64,000 nucleotides of DNA from the NCBI GenBank assembly GCA_026874595.1, contig CM049309.1, forward strand, positions 28,711,033-28,775,032. Direction: 5' to 3'. The notes beneath the pieces are model-generated. The model was not told where the DNA came from. It did not search any database and worked only from the letters and a program-made list of their open reading frames with translations. The translations under genes and the position numbers were made by a program. The stretch is from Sipunculus nudus. Taxonomy: Eukaryota; Annelida; Sipuncula; Golfingiida; Sipunculidae. Of this stretch, positions 11,776 through 22,460 are shown one piece after another (position 1 is the stretch's first letter; the number at the start of each line of letters is the position of its first letter).

Positions 11776-13736
11776 ACAAAGCTGACAACAAAAGACGAAC
11801 AGACAGACATACTGACTTTGTGAGACAAGATTGACACCAGATGACATAACCTAGTGATTGAGAAGATTCAAAGGAAGAAAATGAGTTATTATTTATGTAA
11901 TTTAGATTTATACTTTACGAGGTATGGCGAATTAATGATATACTTGGGAGGCTCGACTGTAGCGCCCTCTAGCAGACATATTCCGAAGACGACAAATGCG
12001 TTTCGTATTATTAGTGTATGACATGAGATGTCTCAGTTTCAAAAGGATTCCGTCAAAGCTGTGGCCTGTAGAATGCTCTATGTAAGGCGTAAGAACCAGC
12101 AAGCAGGCGACTTTGAGGATAACGGTCAAACAGATGGACACACTGACAAAGTGACAGAAGATTGAAACCAGATGCCTTAATCAGGTTATGGAGAAGACTC
12201 AAAGGAAGAAAATAAGCTATAGCTTATGTAACTGAGGCTTTGGGTGTAGAGTTATGGCCAATACAATGGTATGTGTGTGAGAGTCATGTGCAGCGCCCAC
12301 TAGTGGCCATATCCGGAAAATGAAAAATTTATTTCTAGATATTAGTGTAAGACATAAGATGTAATAGTTTCAAAAGGATTCCATCAAAACTGTGGCCTAC
12401 AGAATGCTATATGTGAGACGCAAGAGCCAACAAGCAGGCGAATTTGAGGACAACTGACAAACAGACGAAAACACTGACAAAGTGACTCAAAATTGAGTCC
12501 AGATGACTTCTCCAGGTTATGGAGAAGACTCAAAGGAAGAAAAAAGCTACAGTTTATGTAACTGAGGTTTATAGTTTTGGAGATATTGCCAAAGCATGAT
12601 ATGATGGGAGAGGTTCGAGTTCAGCGCCCCCTAGCGGCCATATCCGGAAAATGAAAAATTGGTTTCGAGATATTAGTGTAAGACTTAAGATGTAATAGTT
12701 TCAAAAGGATTCTTTCAAAACTGTGGCCTGTAGAATGCTATATGTGAGACGCAAGAGCAAGCAAGCGAATTTGAGGACAACTGACAAACAGACGGACACA
12801 ATGACAAAGTGACACAACATTGAGATCAGATGACATTATCAGTTTATGGAGAAGACTCAGAGGGAAAAAATAAGCTATAGTTTATGTAATTGAGGCTTTG
12901 GGTTTTAGATATATGGCCAATGTAATGATATCTGTGTGAGGGTCGTGTGCAGCGCCCCCTAGCAGTCATATTCAAAAAATGAAAAAACAATTTCGAGATA
13001 CTAGTGTAGGACTTATGATACGTCAGTTTCAAAAAGATTCCTGCAATAATGTGGCCTTTGGCGCAAGATGAATGAAATCTCGAAATATCTCTATTCACGA
13101 GATATTTTACGAGATACTGCAAGACTTGTAATAAAATCTTGTAGTACTAGTTGAATGCTACCTGATGCAAAAAACTAGATCACTCTAGCTTTAAAACTGA
13201 CAAAGTTAGAAAAATAAGACCCCTTATTTTCGAATATCCTGATTTTTACCCCAAAATTTGTAACCATGGTTACGGCAAATTTGAGTCAGCTACCCACCAG
13301 ATGACAGGCCTTGGAACGACGATTAAAATGAGCTATTGTTGAAGTAGATATGACTGAAAGTCACACAGATATGGAAAAAAAAAGTTTTGGGAAGTTTTGA
13401 CGACCTTGACCTTGACCTTTCACCTATATTAACCAAAAACAATAGGGCACCTAGAAATTATGTTTTTCATCATCCCTGTAAGTTTCAAGGTTATTGTGGC
13501 AAAATTGTGGCCAGGAGAGTGGTGACAAACAAACAAGAACCAGCAAGAAGGCGAATTTGAGGACAACTGACAAACAGACGGACACACTGACAAAGTGACT
13601 CAAGATTGAGTCCAGATGACTACTCCAGATTATGGAGACGACTCAACGGAAGAAAAAAGCTACAGTCTATGTAACTGAGGTTTATAGTTTTGGAGATATT
13701 GCAAAAGCATGATATGTTGGGAGAGGTTCGAGTTCA

Positions 13737-13750
13737 GCGCCCCCTAGTGG
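13737..13750 (-). promoter_or_regulatory. CTCF-like motif, perfect core match
   Basis: GCGCCCCCTAGTGG reads on the minus strand as CCACTAGGGGGCGC. This satisfies all 14 positions of the vertebrate CTCF core consensus CCASYAGRKGGCRS, and GGCCA flanks it as in the longer logo. It lies in an F unit. Confidence 0.5.
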
Positions 13751-14063
13751 CCATATCCAGAAAATGAAAAATGGGTTTCGAGATATTAGTGTAAGACTTA
13801 AGATGTAATAGTTTCAAAAGGATTCTTTCAAAACTGTGGCCTGTAGAATGCTATATGTGAGACGCAAGAGCAAGCAGGCGAATTTGAGGACAACTGACAA
13901 ACAGACGGACACAATGACAAAGTGACACAAGATTGAGACCAGATGACATTATCAGTTTATGGAGAAGAATCAGAGGGAAAAAATAAGCTATAGTTTATGT
14001 TATTGAGGCCTATAATTTTGGAGATATTTCCCAAACATGATATGTTGGAGAGGTTTGCACCCA

Positions 14064-14077
14064 GCGCCCCCTAGTGG
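14064..14077 (-). promoter_or_regulatory. CTCF-like motif, perfect core match
   Basis: This is the second perfect 14/14 match to CCASYAGRKGGCRS, in the F unit just before the LTR element. Confidence 0.5.
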
Positions 14078-14113
14078 CCGAATAAAAAAAAATAAAAAAT
14101 TGATTTCGAGATA

Positions 14114-14117
14114 ATAG
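14114..14117. repeat. Target-site duplication ATAG (left)
   Basis: ATAG precedes the left LTR and recurs at 18,481-18,484 after the right LTR. Removing the element and one ATAG restores CGAGATAATAGTGTAGGACTT, an intact F-unit sequence. Confidence 0.85.
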
Positions 14118-14218
14118 TGATACAGATGGGGGGTCGGGGGATGTCCCCACCTGTATCATATACGGTTGCTGTTGCGCGTGGCTGACAATGTTCCAAGACC
14201 AGTTTGATGACAGAAGCC

Positions 14219-14224
14219 TTTATT
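14219..14224 (-). terminator. Polyadenylation signal AATAAA in LTR
   Basis: AATAAA on the minus strand, about 100 bp from the LTR end, where an R/U5 signal is expected. The copy in the other LTR is at 17,793-17,798. Confidence 0.5.
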
Positions 14225-14573
14225 CACAGGACAGAGTCTGGGCCAGTCTTTGCTGAGGCCCTGCAGTGCCCAGCTAGACATGGTCCCTCTCTCTCTCTGA
14301 CTCTCTGTGCGCACTACAGATAGTTTTGTTACACAGCTTTCACGTGACATATGAGACATTCATATCCATATTTCTGCATTTCGTCATAAAAGCTAAACCT
14401 TATTGGATGACTCAAAGTAGGTCACAATTACATCAGAGTTATAAGTGTTTTTCCTATCTTTCGTGAGATCTGATTGGACAAAAGTGCTATGGAAAATCCC
14501 AAGTCTGACCTGACATACATCCAATTATAGACTGACCTACAAGTCCTATTTGGAGGACAGTGCTTATATACAC

Positions 14574-14580
14574 ATGCGGA
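14574..14580 (-). promoter_or_regulatory. TATA-like box in LTR
   Basis: The minus strand reads TATATAAGCA. It lies about 355 bp upstream of the AATAAA signal in element orientation, so it would mark U3/R. The copy in the other LTR is at 18,148-18,154. Confidence 0.5.
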
Positions 14581-14906
14581 GTCTCATAAAATAACATGTT
14601 TTAATTGTGTTCTACCATTCCCTCATAAAGACTAAACACATAAGTCATTCTGTGACACTATTTCTGTTTGTACAGACTTAAAATAGACCTTAATGGTTTG
14701 GTGTACTGTTCTCTGATTAAATTGGGAGAGAAGCCTATATGTGTGTGTCTTGATGACTGGTTGTCGGGTGTCATCAATTATGAGAAGTCATTAATTGTTC
14801 AGTCTGACATGCCTGAAACTGAGCTTAAATTTGTGAAATATGAAATGTGAAATATTCCTTGAAATTTGTGTTAAGTCACAAATATGCACTTTCCTACTCC
14901 ATAACA

Positions 14907-14915
14907 TATCCCTCT
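14907..14915 (-). other. Candidate polypurine tract
   Basis: AGAGGGATA on the minus strand abuts the LTR that begins TGTTATGG in element orientation. It is short and broken by pyrimidines, so this is a weak call. Confidence 0.35.
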
Positions 14916-17039
14916 GGTATTTAGAATGAGGCTCCGGCCTCATTGGCTAAGTCGGAGAAAATTTAGTTATTTCAAGAAGGATAATCGGAATACAGATGAC
15001 AGAAATACATTATGTGAATGAACTTGCTGGCACTAGTGACAGTGTGTTGGATATATGTCTGTAGAGAGTAAAGTATTACATCATTGAGGTGTAATAGATT
15101 ACACATATCAATATAGCCGGGGAATACATTAACATGTCACATTTCGTGATGTAACAGTGTAAGGAATAAGGTAGTGCATGTTTTAAATTGATATGAGTAC
15201 AACAACAATGCTTAAGCTGTCCTAAATAAGCTGAGAACAACATATATAATTCTATAGCTATACCTATATGGTCGAAAGACAATTTTTTTTTTGTGAATGG
15301 ACAATCCTAAACATTATCTAGAAGATAAAATGCTGATTTGTAATAAAATCAGGAACAACATCGCAACCATGATGACATTATTTGACATCCGAAGATGACA
15401 ACATCAGATTATATAAGTATGACAGCATCTAAATAGAATTAAGAAATAAATATCTTCATAGACATGATGATAACATCATACACAGATTATACAAGTACAA
15501 TGCATACAGTGTAAGCAATGGAATAAGTCAAAGTATGTGAACCCTTTGAACATAGAGTAAGTGATGTTACATAAAGATGTTCTGTCGAACAGCAATATGC
15601 ATTACCAATTATAACAAGTGAATTAGCAATGCCTGTAGCTAAACATATAATTCCTATGGAAAAAGTGATCATGAATTCCTAATCTGACAAAGTATATATA
15701 CTCTGTGCCTACTAAGAGTTTAACATATACACATGTACATGACTATCTGCTCTGTGTGTTGATCAGTACCAATGATTCAAAATACATCTTGGCTTTCATA
15801 CTTGCCATTGGGACAAGTTGAATTGTGAATAATGGAAGGTTGATTTGCTACTCCTTTAGCAAAACACAACTGGTGTACGGTACCAGCGGATAAGTACATG
15901 ACAGAATGAGGTCATTCCTAACGATAGAGGAATGTTGTACATATATTCCCATTGATTACCAATTTTCTGTGCAGGAGCAAGGCGAAATATGTGTGAAAAT
16001 GTGATGATAATGAAAATAAATCTCTGACAGTTGCACTTATTGATCTAGACCATATGGATTTTGATGGTAATTGAGTACACTTAATTATGTAAGATCAAAC
16101 ATACATCTGTAGAGGGATGATATAAATTAAAAGAATAATGTTAATGAGCGAAATCCTTGTCACTCCACATTTTGGTTTCTGGGTTAACAGTAGCATGAAT
16201 GCATGACCAGAATGCATTTGCTCATGAAACATGTCTGTCATAGTATGCGTAAATGTGAATTCCTATGAGAAGAATTCCTGTGTTAACCTACATATTTTTG
16301 CCTGGCATATCCAGCTATCAATGAGGTTAACCAAATCAAACCCTTGTTTTAGGCAATAATGTGACCACAGGTCAGTGCATTATTGACTTTTGGAGTCATC
16401 ACACTCCCCAGTTTGTCCAATTCCCTATATATTGGGGGGCTTCCCAAGAACCCGTGTTTGAGGACCAAACTGTAACAATTGAAAATAAGCATCGCATTGT
16501 GCATTGGTGACACAATGGGCTACCATTCCATTAAATTTATAGCCAAGAGAGCATTATGATAACCATTGATTTGGTATGGAACAACACATGAGAAAATCTC
16601 AATATAAATGAAAGATAACATGCTGATGGTTTTGCATATTGCTCTACTCTAGGTATTCTTGAATGTAAATCAATAGTCATTTGTGACATTGCATATTAAC
16701 GTCTGAGATAGACATTACTGTATCAAATCTAACATTGACAGTTCGACACCTTTTGCTGTGGTCTTGTAAACTTATTCCTAACCATATCAATAAGATAGAC
16801 ACACTATAAATTATATAATTTTACAATTATGACACATCAATAAGAGAAAGTTATAGATTACTACACACATTTTTTTTTGTGTTTAGGTTTACAACGTGTA
16901 TACAAGCAAAAAAAATCTGAAATGCCCCAATATTATAGAAGGCATATAAATTCAGAGTCTCTGGTTTAGTTTTTCATTACCTCAGGCAATCTTGGGATCT
17001 TTGGGTCTTCTGTTGTCTTCTCTGCTGGTTTGGTTGGCT
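14916..17039. other. LTR-element internal region, no gene seen
   Basis: AT-rich, with stops in every frame. No gag, pol or env motif is recognised. It could be filler carrying packaging and replication signals, as in other non-autonomous elements. Confidence 0.6.
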
Positions 17040-17540
17040 TCATTTTTTCCTAGAGTCATGGTATGGGAGGTGATGCAGAAGATAGCGGTAGAACGGCAAA
17101 TCTGCTTCTAGTAGTTGCAGGAACATAGCAAGGAACTTGTTGTGAGATAACACACAGTGCACGTGGTATTGCCAGTAGTATTGTTGACATAGGCCTGAAG
17201 CTGGCTTGTCCCGATATTGATTTTTTTTATGTGGCTGGTCAGGAACAATGATGATCTCAGGTTGAGATATCACAGCACTTTTTTTAGCGAAAAATGTCAT
17301 TTTTGCAACTTAAAATAACTTAAAGCAAAATACTGCTCAACAGTGTCCTTGTGGTTGAAAGATACAGTGAGAGTCTTTGATCTTCTTAAGCAGAGTACTG
17401 AGAAACTGCAGCCAAGTTAAAGTTTGAAGAGAGAGTTCTTAGCAAAAGTGTGATACCTTCAGCAGCAGAGATGACATTCTTGATGTTAGGCTGTGATTCT
17501 GCAGACATCTAGGTTGAAGTTCCAGTGCAGTTGTGAGAAA
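17040..17540 (-). pseudogene. Possible broken gag-like stretch
   Basis: In element orientation this follows the primer site and leader, where gag would begin. Several short minus-strand frames overlap: 86 codons at 17,040-17,300 rich in basic and aromatic residues, a shorter one starting near 17,511, and one starting MKPTKPAEKTTEDPK near 17,042. They lie in different frames with stops between them. No zinc knuckle or capsid motif is visible, so gag origin rests on position only. Confidence 0.25.
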
Positions 17541-17674
17541 TGGGAGACCAGTCAATGGCATCTGTGGCTGTGAGGGGGGGATCCTCATTTTCACTCCAAC
17601 TGGCAGCATTGTCGGTTTTTCTGGTGCTAAGTGCTGGAAGTGAATCCTGGTTCATCCACCATAATGATACAGGA

Positions 17675-17688
17675 CCCGGTCTCCACCA
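17675..17688 (-). other. Candidate tRNA primer-binding site
   Basis: TGGTGGAGACCGGG on the minus strand lies 3 nt inside the LTR at 17,692. It begins with TGG, the complement of a tRNA CCA end. The tRNA species was not identified. Confidence 0.55.
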
Positions 17689-17691
17689 AAA

Positions 17692-18480
17692 TGATACAGA
17701 TGGGGGGTCGGGGGATGTCCCCACCTGTATCATATACGGTTGCTGTTGCGCGTGGCTGACAATGTTCCAAGACCAGTTTGATGACAGAAGCCTTTATTCA
17801 CAGGACAGAGTCTGGGCCAGTCTTTGCTGAGGCCCTGCAGTGCCCAGCTAGACATGGTCCCTCTCTCTCTCTGACTCTCTGTGCGCACTACAGATAGTTT
17901 TGTTACACAGCTTTCACGTGACATATGAGACATTCATATCCATATTTCTGCATTTCGTCATAAAAGCTAAACCTTATTGGATGACTCAAAGTAGGTCACA
18001 ATTACATCAGAGTTATAAGTGTTTTTCCTATCTTTCGTGAGATCTGATTGGACAAAAGTGCTATGGAAAATCCCAAGTCTGACCTGACATACATCCAATT
18101 ATAGACTGACCTACAAGTCCTATTTGGAGGACAGTGCTTATATACACATGCGGAGTCTCATAAAATAACATGTTTTAATTGTGTTCTACCATTCCCTCAT
18201 AAAGACTAAACACATAAGTCATTCTGTGACACTATTTCTGTTTGTACAGACTTAAAATAGACCTTAATGGTTTGGTGTACTGTTCTCTGATTAAATTGGG
18301 AGAGAAGCCTATATGTGTGTGTCTTGATGACTGGTTGTCGGGTGTCATCAATTATGAGAAGTCATTAATTGTTCAGTCTGACATGCCTGAAACTGAGCTT
18401 AAATTTGTGAAATATGAAATGTGAAATATTCCTTGAAATTTGTGTTAAGTCACAAATATGCACTTTCCTACTCCATAACA
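17692..18480 (-). repeat. LTR (5' LTR in element orientation)
   Basis: 789 bp, offset from the other LTR by exactly 3,574 bp, with no difference noticed by eye. It carries its own TATA-like and AATAAA signals and is followed by ATAG at 18,481-18,484. Confidence 0.9.
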
Positions 18481-18788
18481 ATAGTGTAGGACTTAAGATA
18501 TGCCAGTTTCAAAAAGATTCCTGCAAAACTGTGGCCTCCAGGGCAAGATTACTGAAATCTCGAAATATCTCGTTTGACGAGATATTATACGAGATATTGC
18601 GAGACTCTTAATAGAATCTTGTAGTACTAGGTGAATGCTACCTGAAGCAAAAAAAATTCCCCAAAAATGCGTTACCATGGTTACCGCAAATTGAGTCAGC
18701 TACACACCAATAGACAGGCCTTGGAATGACGATTAAAATGAGCTATTGTTGAAGTAGCTTTGACTAATAGTCACAAAGATATGAAGAA
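18481..18788 (+). repeat. F/D-type repeat resuming after the LTR element
   Basis: It continues the F unit cut at 14,117 (TAGTGTAGGACTTAAGATATGCC). It then passes into D-type sequence with TCTCGTTTGACGAGA-like motifs and an imperfect X-box-like GTTACCATGGTTAC at about 18,671. It ends where an A element begins. Confidence 0.6.
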
Positions 18789-18971
18789 ACAAGTGACCCA
18801 TGGGTCATGACGCTCAGCTGACTGGGAAGAGATTCACAAAAGGAAATTTTATCATTAGAATGGTAGTATATACCCATTCAACTGAAGCATCAAACAGATT
18901 AACCAACAGGCCAAGATTTAGTCTGTATTTATATATCTCAAAAATAGAGAAAAATGTGTAAACTTGTAAAA

Positions 18972-20134
18972 CTAGAATACGGGTAACCGACAAGTGACTA
19001 CATGTATCTGCCAAAATCGGATAGTGCGGCATGGATTGAGTGGCAAGGGGAAATAGAGTGAGGTATGTTGCATATTAGCATGGATGTCTGCAGCCTAAAT
19101 GTGTATGTAGGTTGTGCCACCTACCACAAATCCAGAAAGCTGTCCAAGTTGTATACACCTGCAAAATTTTAGGCAGAAAAGTCAAACCACTACATGTATA
19201 TGAGCGATTTTTGCCAATGGCAGACAAACAGACAAACACTGTGCAAAAATCTTTGCATGTAACCCCTCCAGTTTTGTGTATGATAAAGACCTATGTGAGA
19301 TCTAAACACATGCACAATTTTGGCCCAATCGGTCAAATGGTTCCTGAGATATGAGCTTGGATGTGTGCAGCGTTAACTAGAATGTAGGTGGCGCCACCTG
19401 TCATAAAATCAAGAAAGCTGTCCACGATGTATAAACCTGCAAAATTTTAGGCAGTTATGTCGAACCACTACAGAGAAATGAGTGATTTTAGGCCACGGCA
19501 GACTAACAGACAGACACTGTGCAAACATTGTTACAGGTGGCGCCACCATTTTTTGTGTATGTTACAGAGCTATCAAAGGGCTACATTTGTATAAATTTTA
19601 TTTCCTGATCGGTCAAATGGTTCCCAAGATATAAGCTTGGATGTCATCAGCGTGAACGTAGGTGGCGCCACCTGTCATAAAATCAAGAAAGCTATCCTGG
19701 ATGTATACGCATGATGAATTTCAGGTGAATTAGTCAATTCACTCAGGGATATGAGTGATTTTAACCCAAGGCAGATGAACAGATGGACACTGTGCAAACA
19801 TGGTTACAGGTGGCGCCACCATTGTTTGTGTATGTTATAAAGCAATCCAAGGGCTACATTTGTATCAATTTTATTTCCTGATCAGTCAAACGGTTCCCGA
19901 GATATGAGGGTTTATGAGTGGAAACAGACCCACAAATGGACACTGGATAGAGAGGAAAGGTCAGAGGTCAACGCAAATTGGTAAGGCACCAGTTCACATG
20001 TGACCCGATAATAGGTGTAAGTTTGGGAAAAATCGGTCCATTAGTCTCCGAGGAGCTCTCTGGAAACGAACGCCGCCGCGGTGGAGGAACTCGGTCAAAT
20101 CATAGTATCCGCAAAACTTCGTTTTGGCAGATAC
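18972..20134 (+). mobile_element. B-family HINE-like element, complete copy
   Basis: The 5' end is CTAGAATACGGGTAACCGAC and soon after GTATCTGCCAAAA. That is inverted relative to the 3' hairpin arm TTTTGGCAGATAC (hairpin 20,105-20,134). The interior has about three 278-bp units with GGTGGCGCCACC at 19,387, 19,536, 19,661 and 19,809. Length 1,163 bp. It sits inside an A element and is the best full-length B copy. Confidence 0.7.
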
Positions 20135-22105
20135 AAAAATACAGGTGGCTCCACCAGTCTGCAGAAACTAATAAAAACACTTAATGGTCAATATCCATGC
20201 AAAAAATCATGGTGATCTCTGCATTAGTTGTTCAGATACTTCAGTTTTTGTATCCAATTGTCCATTATTCTGAGGGATACTTCGGAGTCCTATAGCTTGA
20301 AGGATATGGGTAACAGAGACCTAATTTCAAGTTTCCACAGGCACCTTTCATGGGCCTCCTTGCATGACAAGAATGAAGATTCTAGGTCCAGTTGTTGCGA
20401 TTTGTACCCTGTTGACAGATAACAACATCTTTAAAGGTCTCAAAAAAAAGAAAAAAATTCGTAAAAATTTGAAAAAAAATAGAGGTGGCCCACCCAGTCT
20501 GCAGAAACTGATGGAACAGCTCATGATCAATATGTATGCCAAAAATCATGACCATCAGTGTTGTAGTTATTGAAATACTGCAGTTTTTGTATCAAATTTT
20601 CCATTATTCTGGGTGGGGGGGGGGGGTATTTTGGACCCATACAGCTTAAAGAATATGAGTAACAGAGACCTAATTTCAAGTTTCCATGGAGACTTTTCAT
20701 GGGTCTCCCTGTGTGTCAAGAATGAAGATTCTTGGTCCAGTTTTTATGATTTGTACCCTGTTAACAGATGTTCATATCTTTAAAGGTCTCAAAAATACAG
20801 AAAAATTTCGTAAAAAAAACCGAACAAATACAGGTGGTGCCACCAGTCTGCAGAAACTTATGAAACACTCCATGATCAATATCCATGCAAACAATTATGG
20901 TTATCTCTGCATTAGTTGTTCAGATACTTTAGCTTTTGTATCAAATTTTCCATTATTCTGAGCTGTACTTTGGAGTGCCATAGCTCAAAGGGTATGGGTA
21001 ACAGAGACCAAATTTCAGGTTTCCATGGAGACTTATCATGGGTCTCCCTGTGTGTTAAGAACGAAGATTCTAGGTCCAGTCCTTACGATTTGTACCCTGT
21101 TGACAGATAACTACATCCTTAAAGGTCTCAAAAATGGAGAAAACAATTCGTGAACATTGAAAAATACAGGTGGCGCCACCAGTCTGCACAAACTGATGAA
21201 ACATCTCATGATCAATATGTATGTCGAAAATCATGACCATCAGTGATGTAGTTAATGAGATATTGAAGTTTTTGTATGAAATTTTTGACTATTCTGGGGG
21301 GTAATTTTGGGCCCCATAGCTCGAAGGATATGGGTAACAGAGACCTAATTTCTGGTTTCCATGGAGACTTCTCATAGGTCTCTCAGTGTGTCGAAAATGA
21401 AGATTCTAGGTCCAGTCGTTACGATTTGTGCCACGCTAACAGATGACAGGATCCTCAAATTTCTCAAAAATAGAGGAAAAATTCGTAAAAAATCAAACAG
21501 TACAGGTGGCGCCACCAGTCTGCAGGAACTGATCAAACATCTCATGATCAATATGTATGCCAAAAATGAAGACCATCAGTGATGTAGTTATTGAAATATT
21601 GAAGTTTTTGTATGAAATTTTTTACTATTCTGGGGGGTACTTTGGGGCCCCATAGCTCGAAGGATATGGGTAACAGAGACCTAATTTCTGGTTTCCAAGG
21701 AGATTTTTCATGGCCCTCTCAGTGTGTCAAGAATTTAGATTCTAAGTCCAGTCTTTATGATTTGTGTCTTGTTAACAGATGTTCACATTTTTAAAGGTCT
21801 CAAAATAGAGAAAAAAATTCGTAAAAAATCGAAAAATACAGGTGGCGCCACCAGTCTGCAGGAACTGATCGAACATCTCATGATCAATATGTATGCCAAA
21901 AATGAAGACCATCAGTGATGTAGTTATTGAAATATTGAAGTTTTTGTATGAAATTTTTGACTTTTCTGGGGGGTACTTTGGGGCCACATAGCTCGAAGGA
22001 TATGGGTAACAGAGACCTAATTTCTGGTTTCCAAGGAGATTTTTTTATGGACCTCTCAGAATCCCAAGTTACAAGGTTCTAGGTCCAGCGGTTACGATTT
22101 GTGCC
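20135..22105 (+). repeat. A-family 340-bp tandem array (six units)
   Basis: Units start at about 20,142, 20,484, 20,832, 21,169, 21,505 and 21,841 with AATACAGGTGGCGCCACCAG or a variant. Each contains TGATCAATATGTATGCC, GGATATGGGTAACAGAGACC and GATTCTAGGTCCAG. The last three units look most alike, which suggests recent local expansion. A G10 run is near 20,615. Confidence 0.85.
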
Positions 22106-22221
22106 TGGTTAACGGATGGACAGACGGACAGACGGACAGACGGACAGACAGACAGACGGACAGACGGACGACGGACAAAGAGTGATCGCTATAGCTCAGA
22201 TGACTTTCAGTCAGCTGAGCT
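22106..22221 (+). repeat. A-family microsatellite and terminal hairpin
   Basis: A (GACGGACA)n-type run reaches 22,180. It is followed by TCGCTAT and the hairpin AGCTCAG-A-TGACT / AGTCA-G-CTGAGCT (22,193-22,221), and then AA. Confidence 0.85.
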
Positions 22222-22223
22222 AA

Positions 22224-22460
22224 AAAACGTTTTGAGAAGTTTTGACGACCTTGACCTTGACCTTTGACCTATTTTAACCAAAAACAATAGGGCACCTAGA
22301 AATTATGTTTTCGAACATCCCTGTAAGTTTCAAGATTTTGTGGCAAAATTGTGGCCAGGAGAGTGGTGACAAACAAACAGACAGACAGACAAACAGACAA
22401 ACAGACATACGCAACTGACCAATATGCTTGCTGAAATCTTTGATTCCGGCAAGCAACAAA
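22224..22460 (+). mobile_element. D-family 3' end fragment
   Basis: TTTTGACGACCTTGACCTTGACCTTTGACC, CAAAATTGTGGCC, a CAGA/CAAA microsatellite and the D terminal hairpin at 22,426-22,454 (GCTTGCTGAAATC / GATTCCGGCAAGC) follow the usual D order. An exact DR1 is at 22,258-22,270. Confidence 0.7.
22258..22270 (-). promoter_or_regulatory. DR1 nuclear-receptor-like site
   Basis: TGACCTTTGACCT is AGGTCAAAGGTCA on the minus strand: two exact half-sites spaced by one base. A third half-site (TTGACC) lies just upstream. Confidence 0.45.

Larger units (their letters stand above)
9885..14117 (+). repeat. F-family tandem array with CTCF-like motifs
   Basis: Diverged units of roughly 300-335 bp repeat. 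Each has a GGCGAATTTGAGGACAACTGAC start, a GTTATGGAGAAGACTCAAAG block, AGCTATAGTTTATGTAA, a CAGCGCCCCCTAGCGGCCA motif, and an end near GTGGCCTGTAGAATGCTATA. Two interruptions near 11,090-11,775 and 13,010-13,540 carry D-type sequence (CTCTAGCTTTAAAACTGACAAAGTTAG and a decayed TTGACCTTGACC block). A larger duplication of about 1,923 bp is layered on top (about 10,180-12,100 against 12,103 onward). The array is cut at 14,117 by the LTR element and resumes at 18,481. It has no coding capacity. Confidence 0.75.
14118..14906 (-). repeat. LTR (3' LTR in element orientation)
   Basis: 789 bp. A TATA-like TATATAA is at 14,574-14,580 and AATAAA at 14,219-14,224, both on the minus strand. The outer end on the plus strand forms a hairpin between TGATACAG and CTGTATCA. 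The short frames here are duplicated exactly in the other LTR and are not genes. Confidence 0.9.
14118..18480 (-). mobile_element. Complete non-autonomous LTR retrotransposon
   Basis: Two 789-bp direct repeats (14,118-14,906 and 17,692-18,480), apparently identical by eye, start TG and end CA. They enclose 2,785 bp and are flanked by ATAG. Signals place transcription on the minus strand: a TATA-like box, then AATAAA in the expected U3-R-U5 order, a TGG-starting primer site next to the 5' LTR, and a short purine run before the 3' LTR. No protease, reverse transcriptase, RNase H or integrase motif was found in any frame. Only short minus-strand frames (the longest 86 codons, 17,040-17,300) lie where gag would start. 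It resembles LARD/TRIM-type elements that move with enzymes supplied in trans. The 4-bp duplication fits Ty3-like or BEL-like integrases, but the superfamily cannot be told. Confidence 0.85.
18790..22223 (+). mobile_element. A-family HINE-like element, complete, with B nested
   Basis: The 5' end is ACAAGTGACCCATGGGTCATG, containing the palindrome TGACCCATGGGTCA (18,794-18,807), followed by CGCTCAGCTGACTG. The 3' end is a GACGGACA microsatellite (about 22,106-22,180), a perfect hairpin at 22,193-22,221, and CTAA. The 5' GCTCAGCTGACT is inverted relative to the 3' AGTCAGCTGAGC. The body is a roughly 340-bp tandem array (20,135-22,105). A B element interrupts it at 18,972-20,134: the A sequence TATCTCAAAAATAGAGAAAA before and AATACAGGTGGC after rejoin into one A unit. 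Confidence 0.7.

Noticed and set aside
14118-18480. Plus-strand orientation for the LTR element
   Set aside because: A TGG at 14,915 could be read as a plus-strand primer site, but TATA, AATAAA and the better primer site next to the right LTR all agree on the minus strand.
22113-22190. GACA/GACGG microsatellites as independent features of interest
   Set aside because: They are a regular part of the element 3' ends and are described there.
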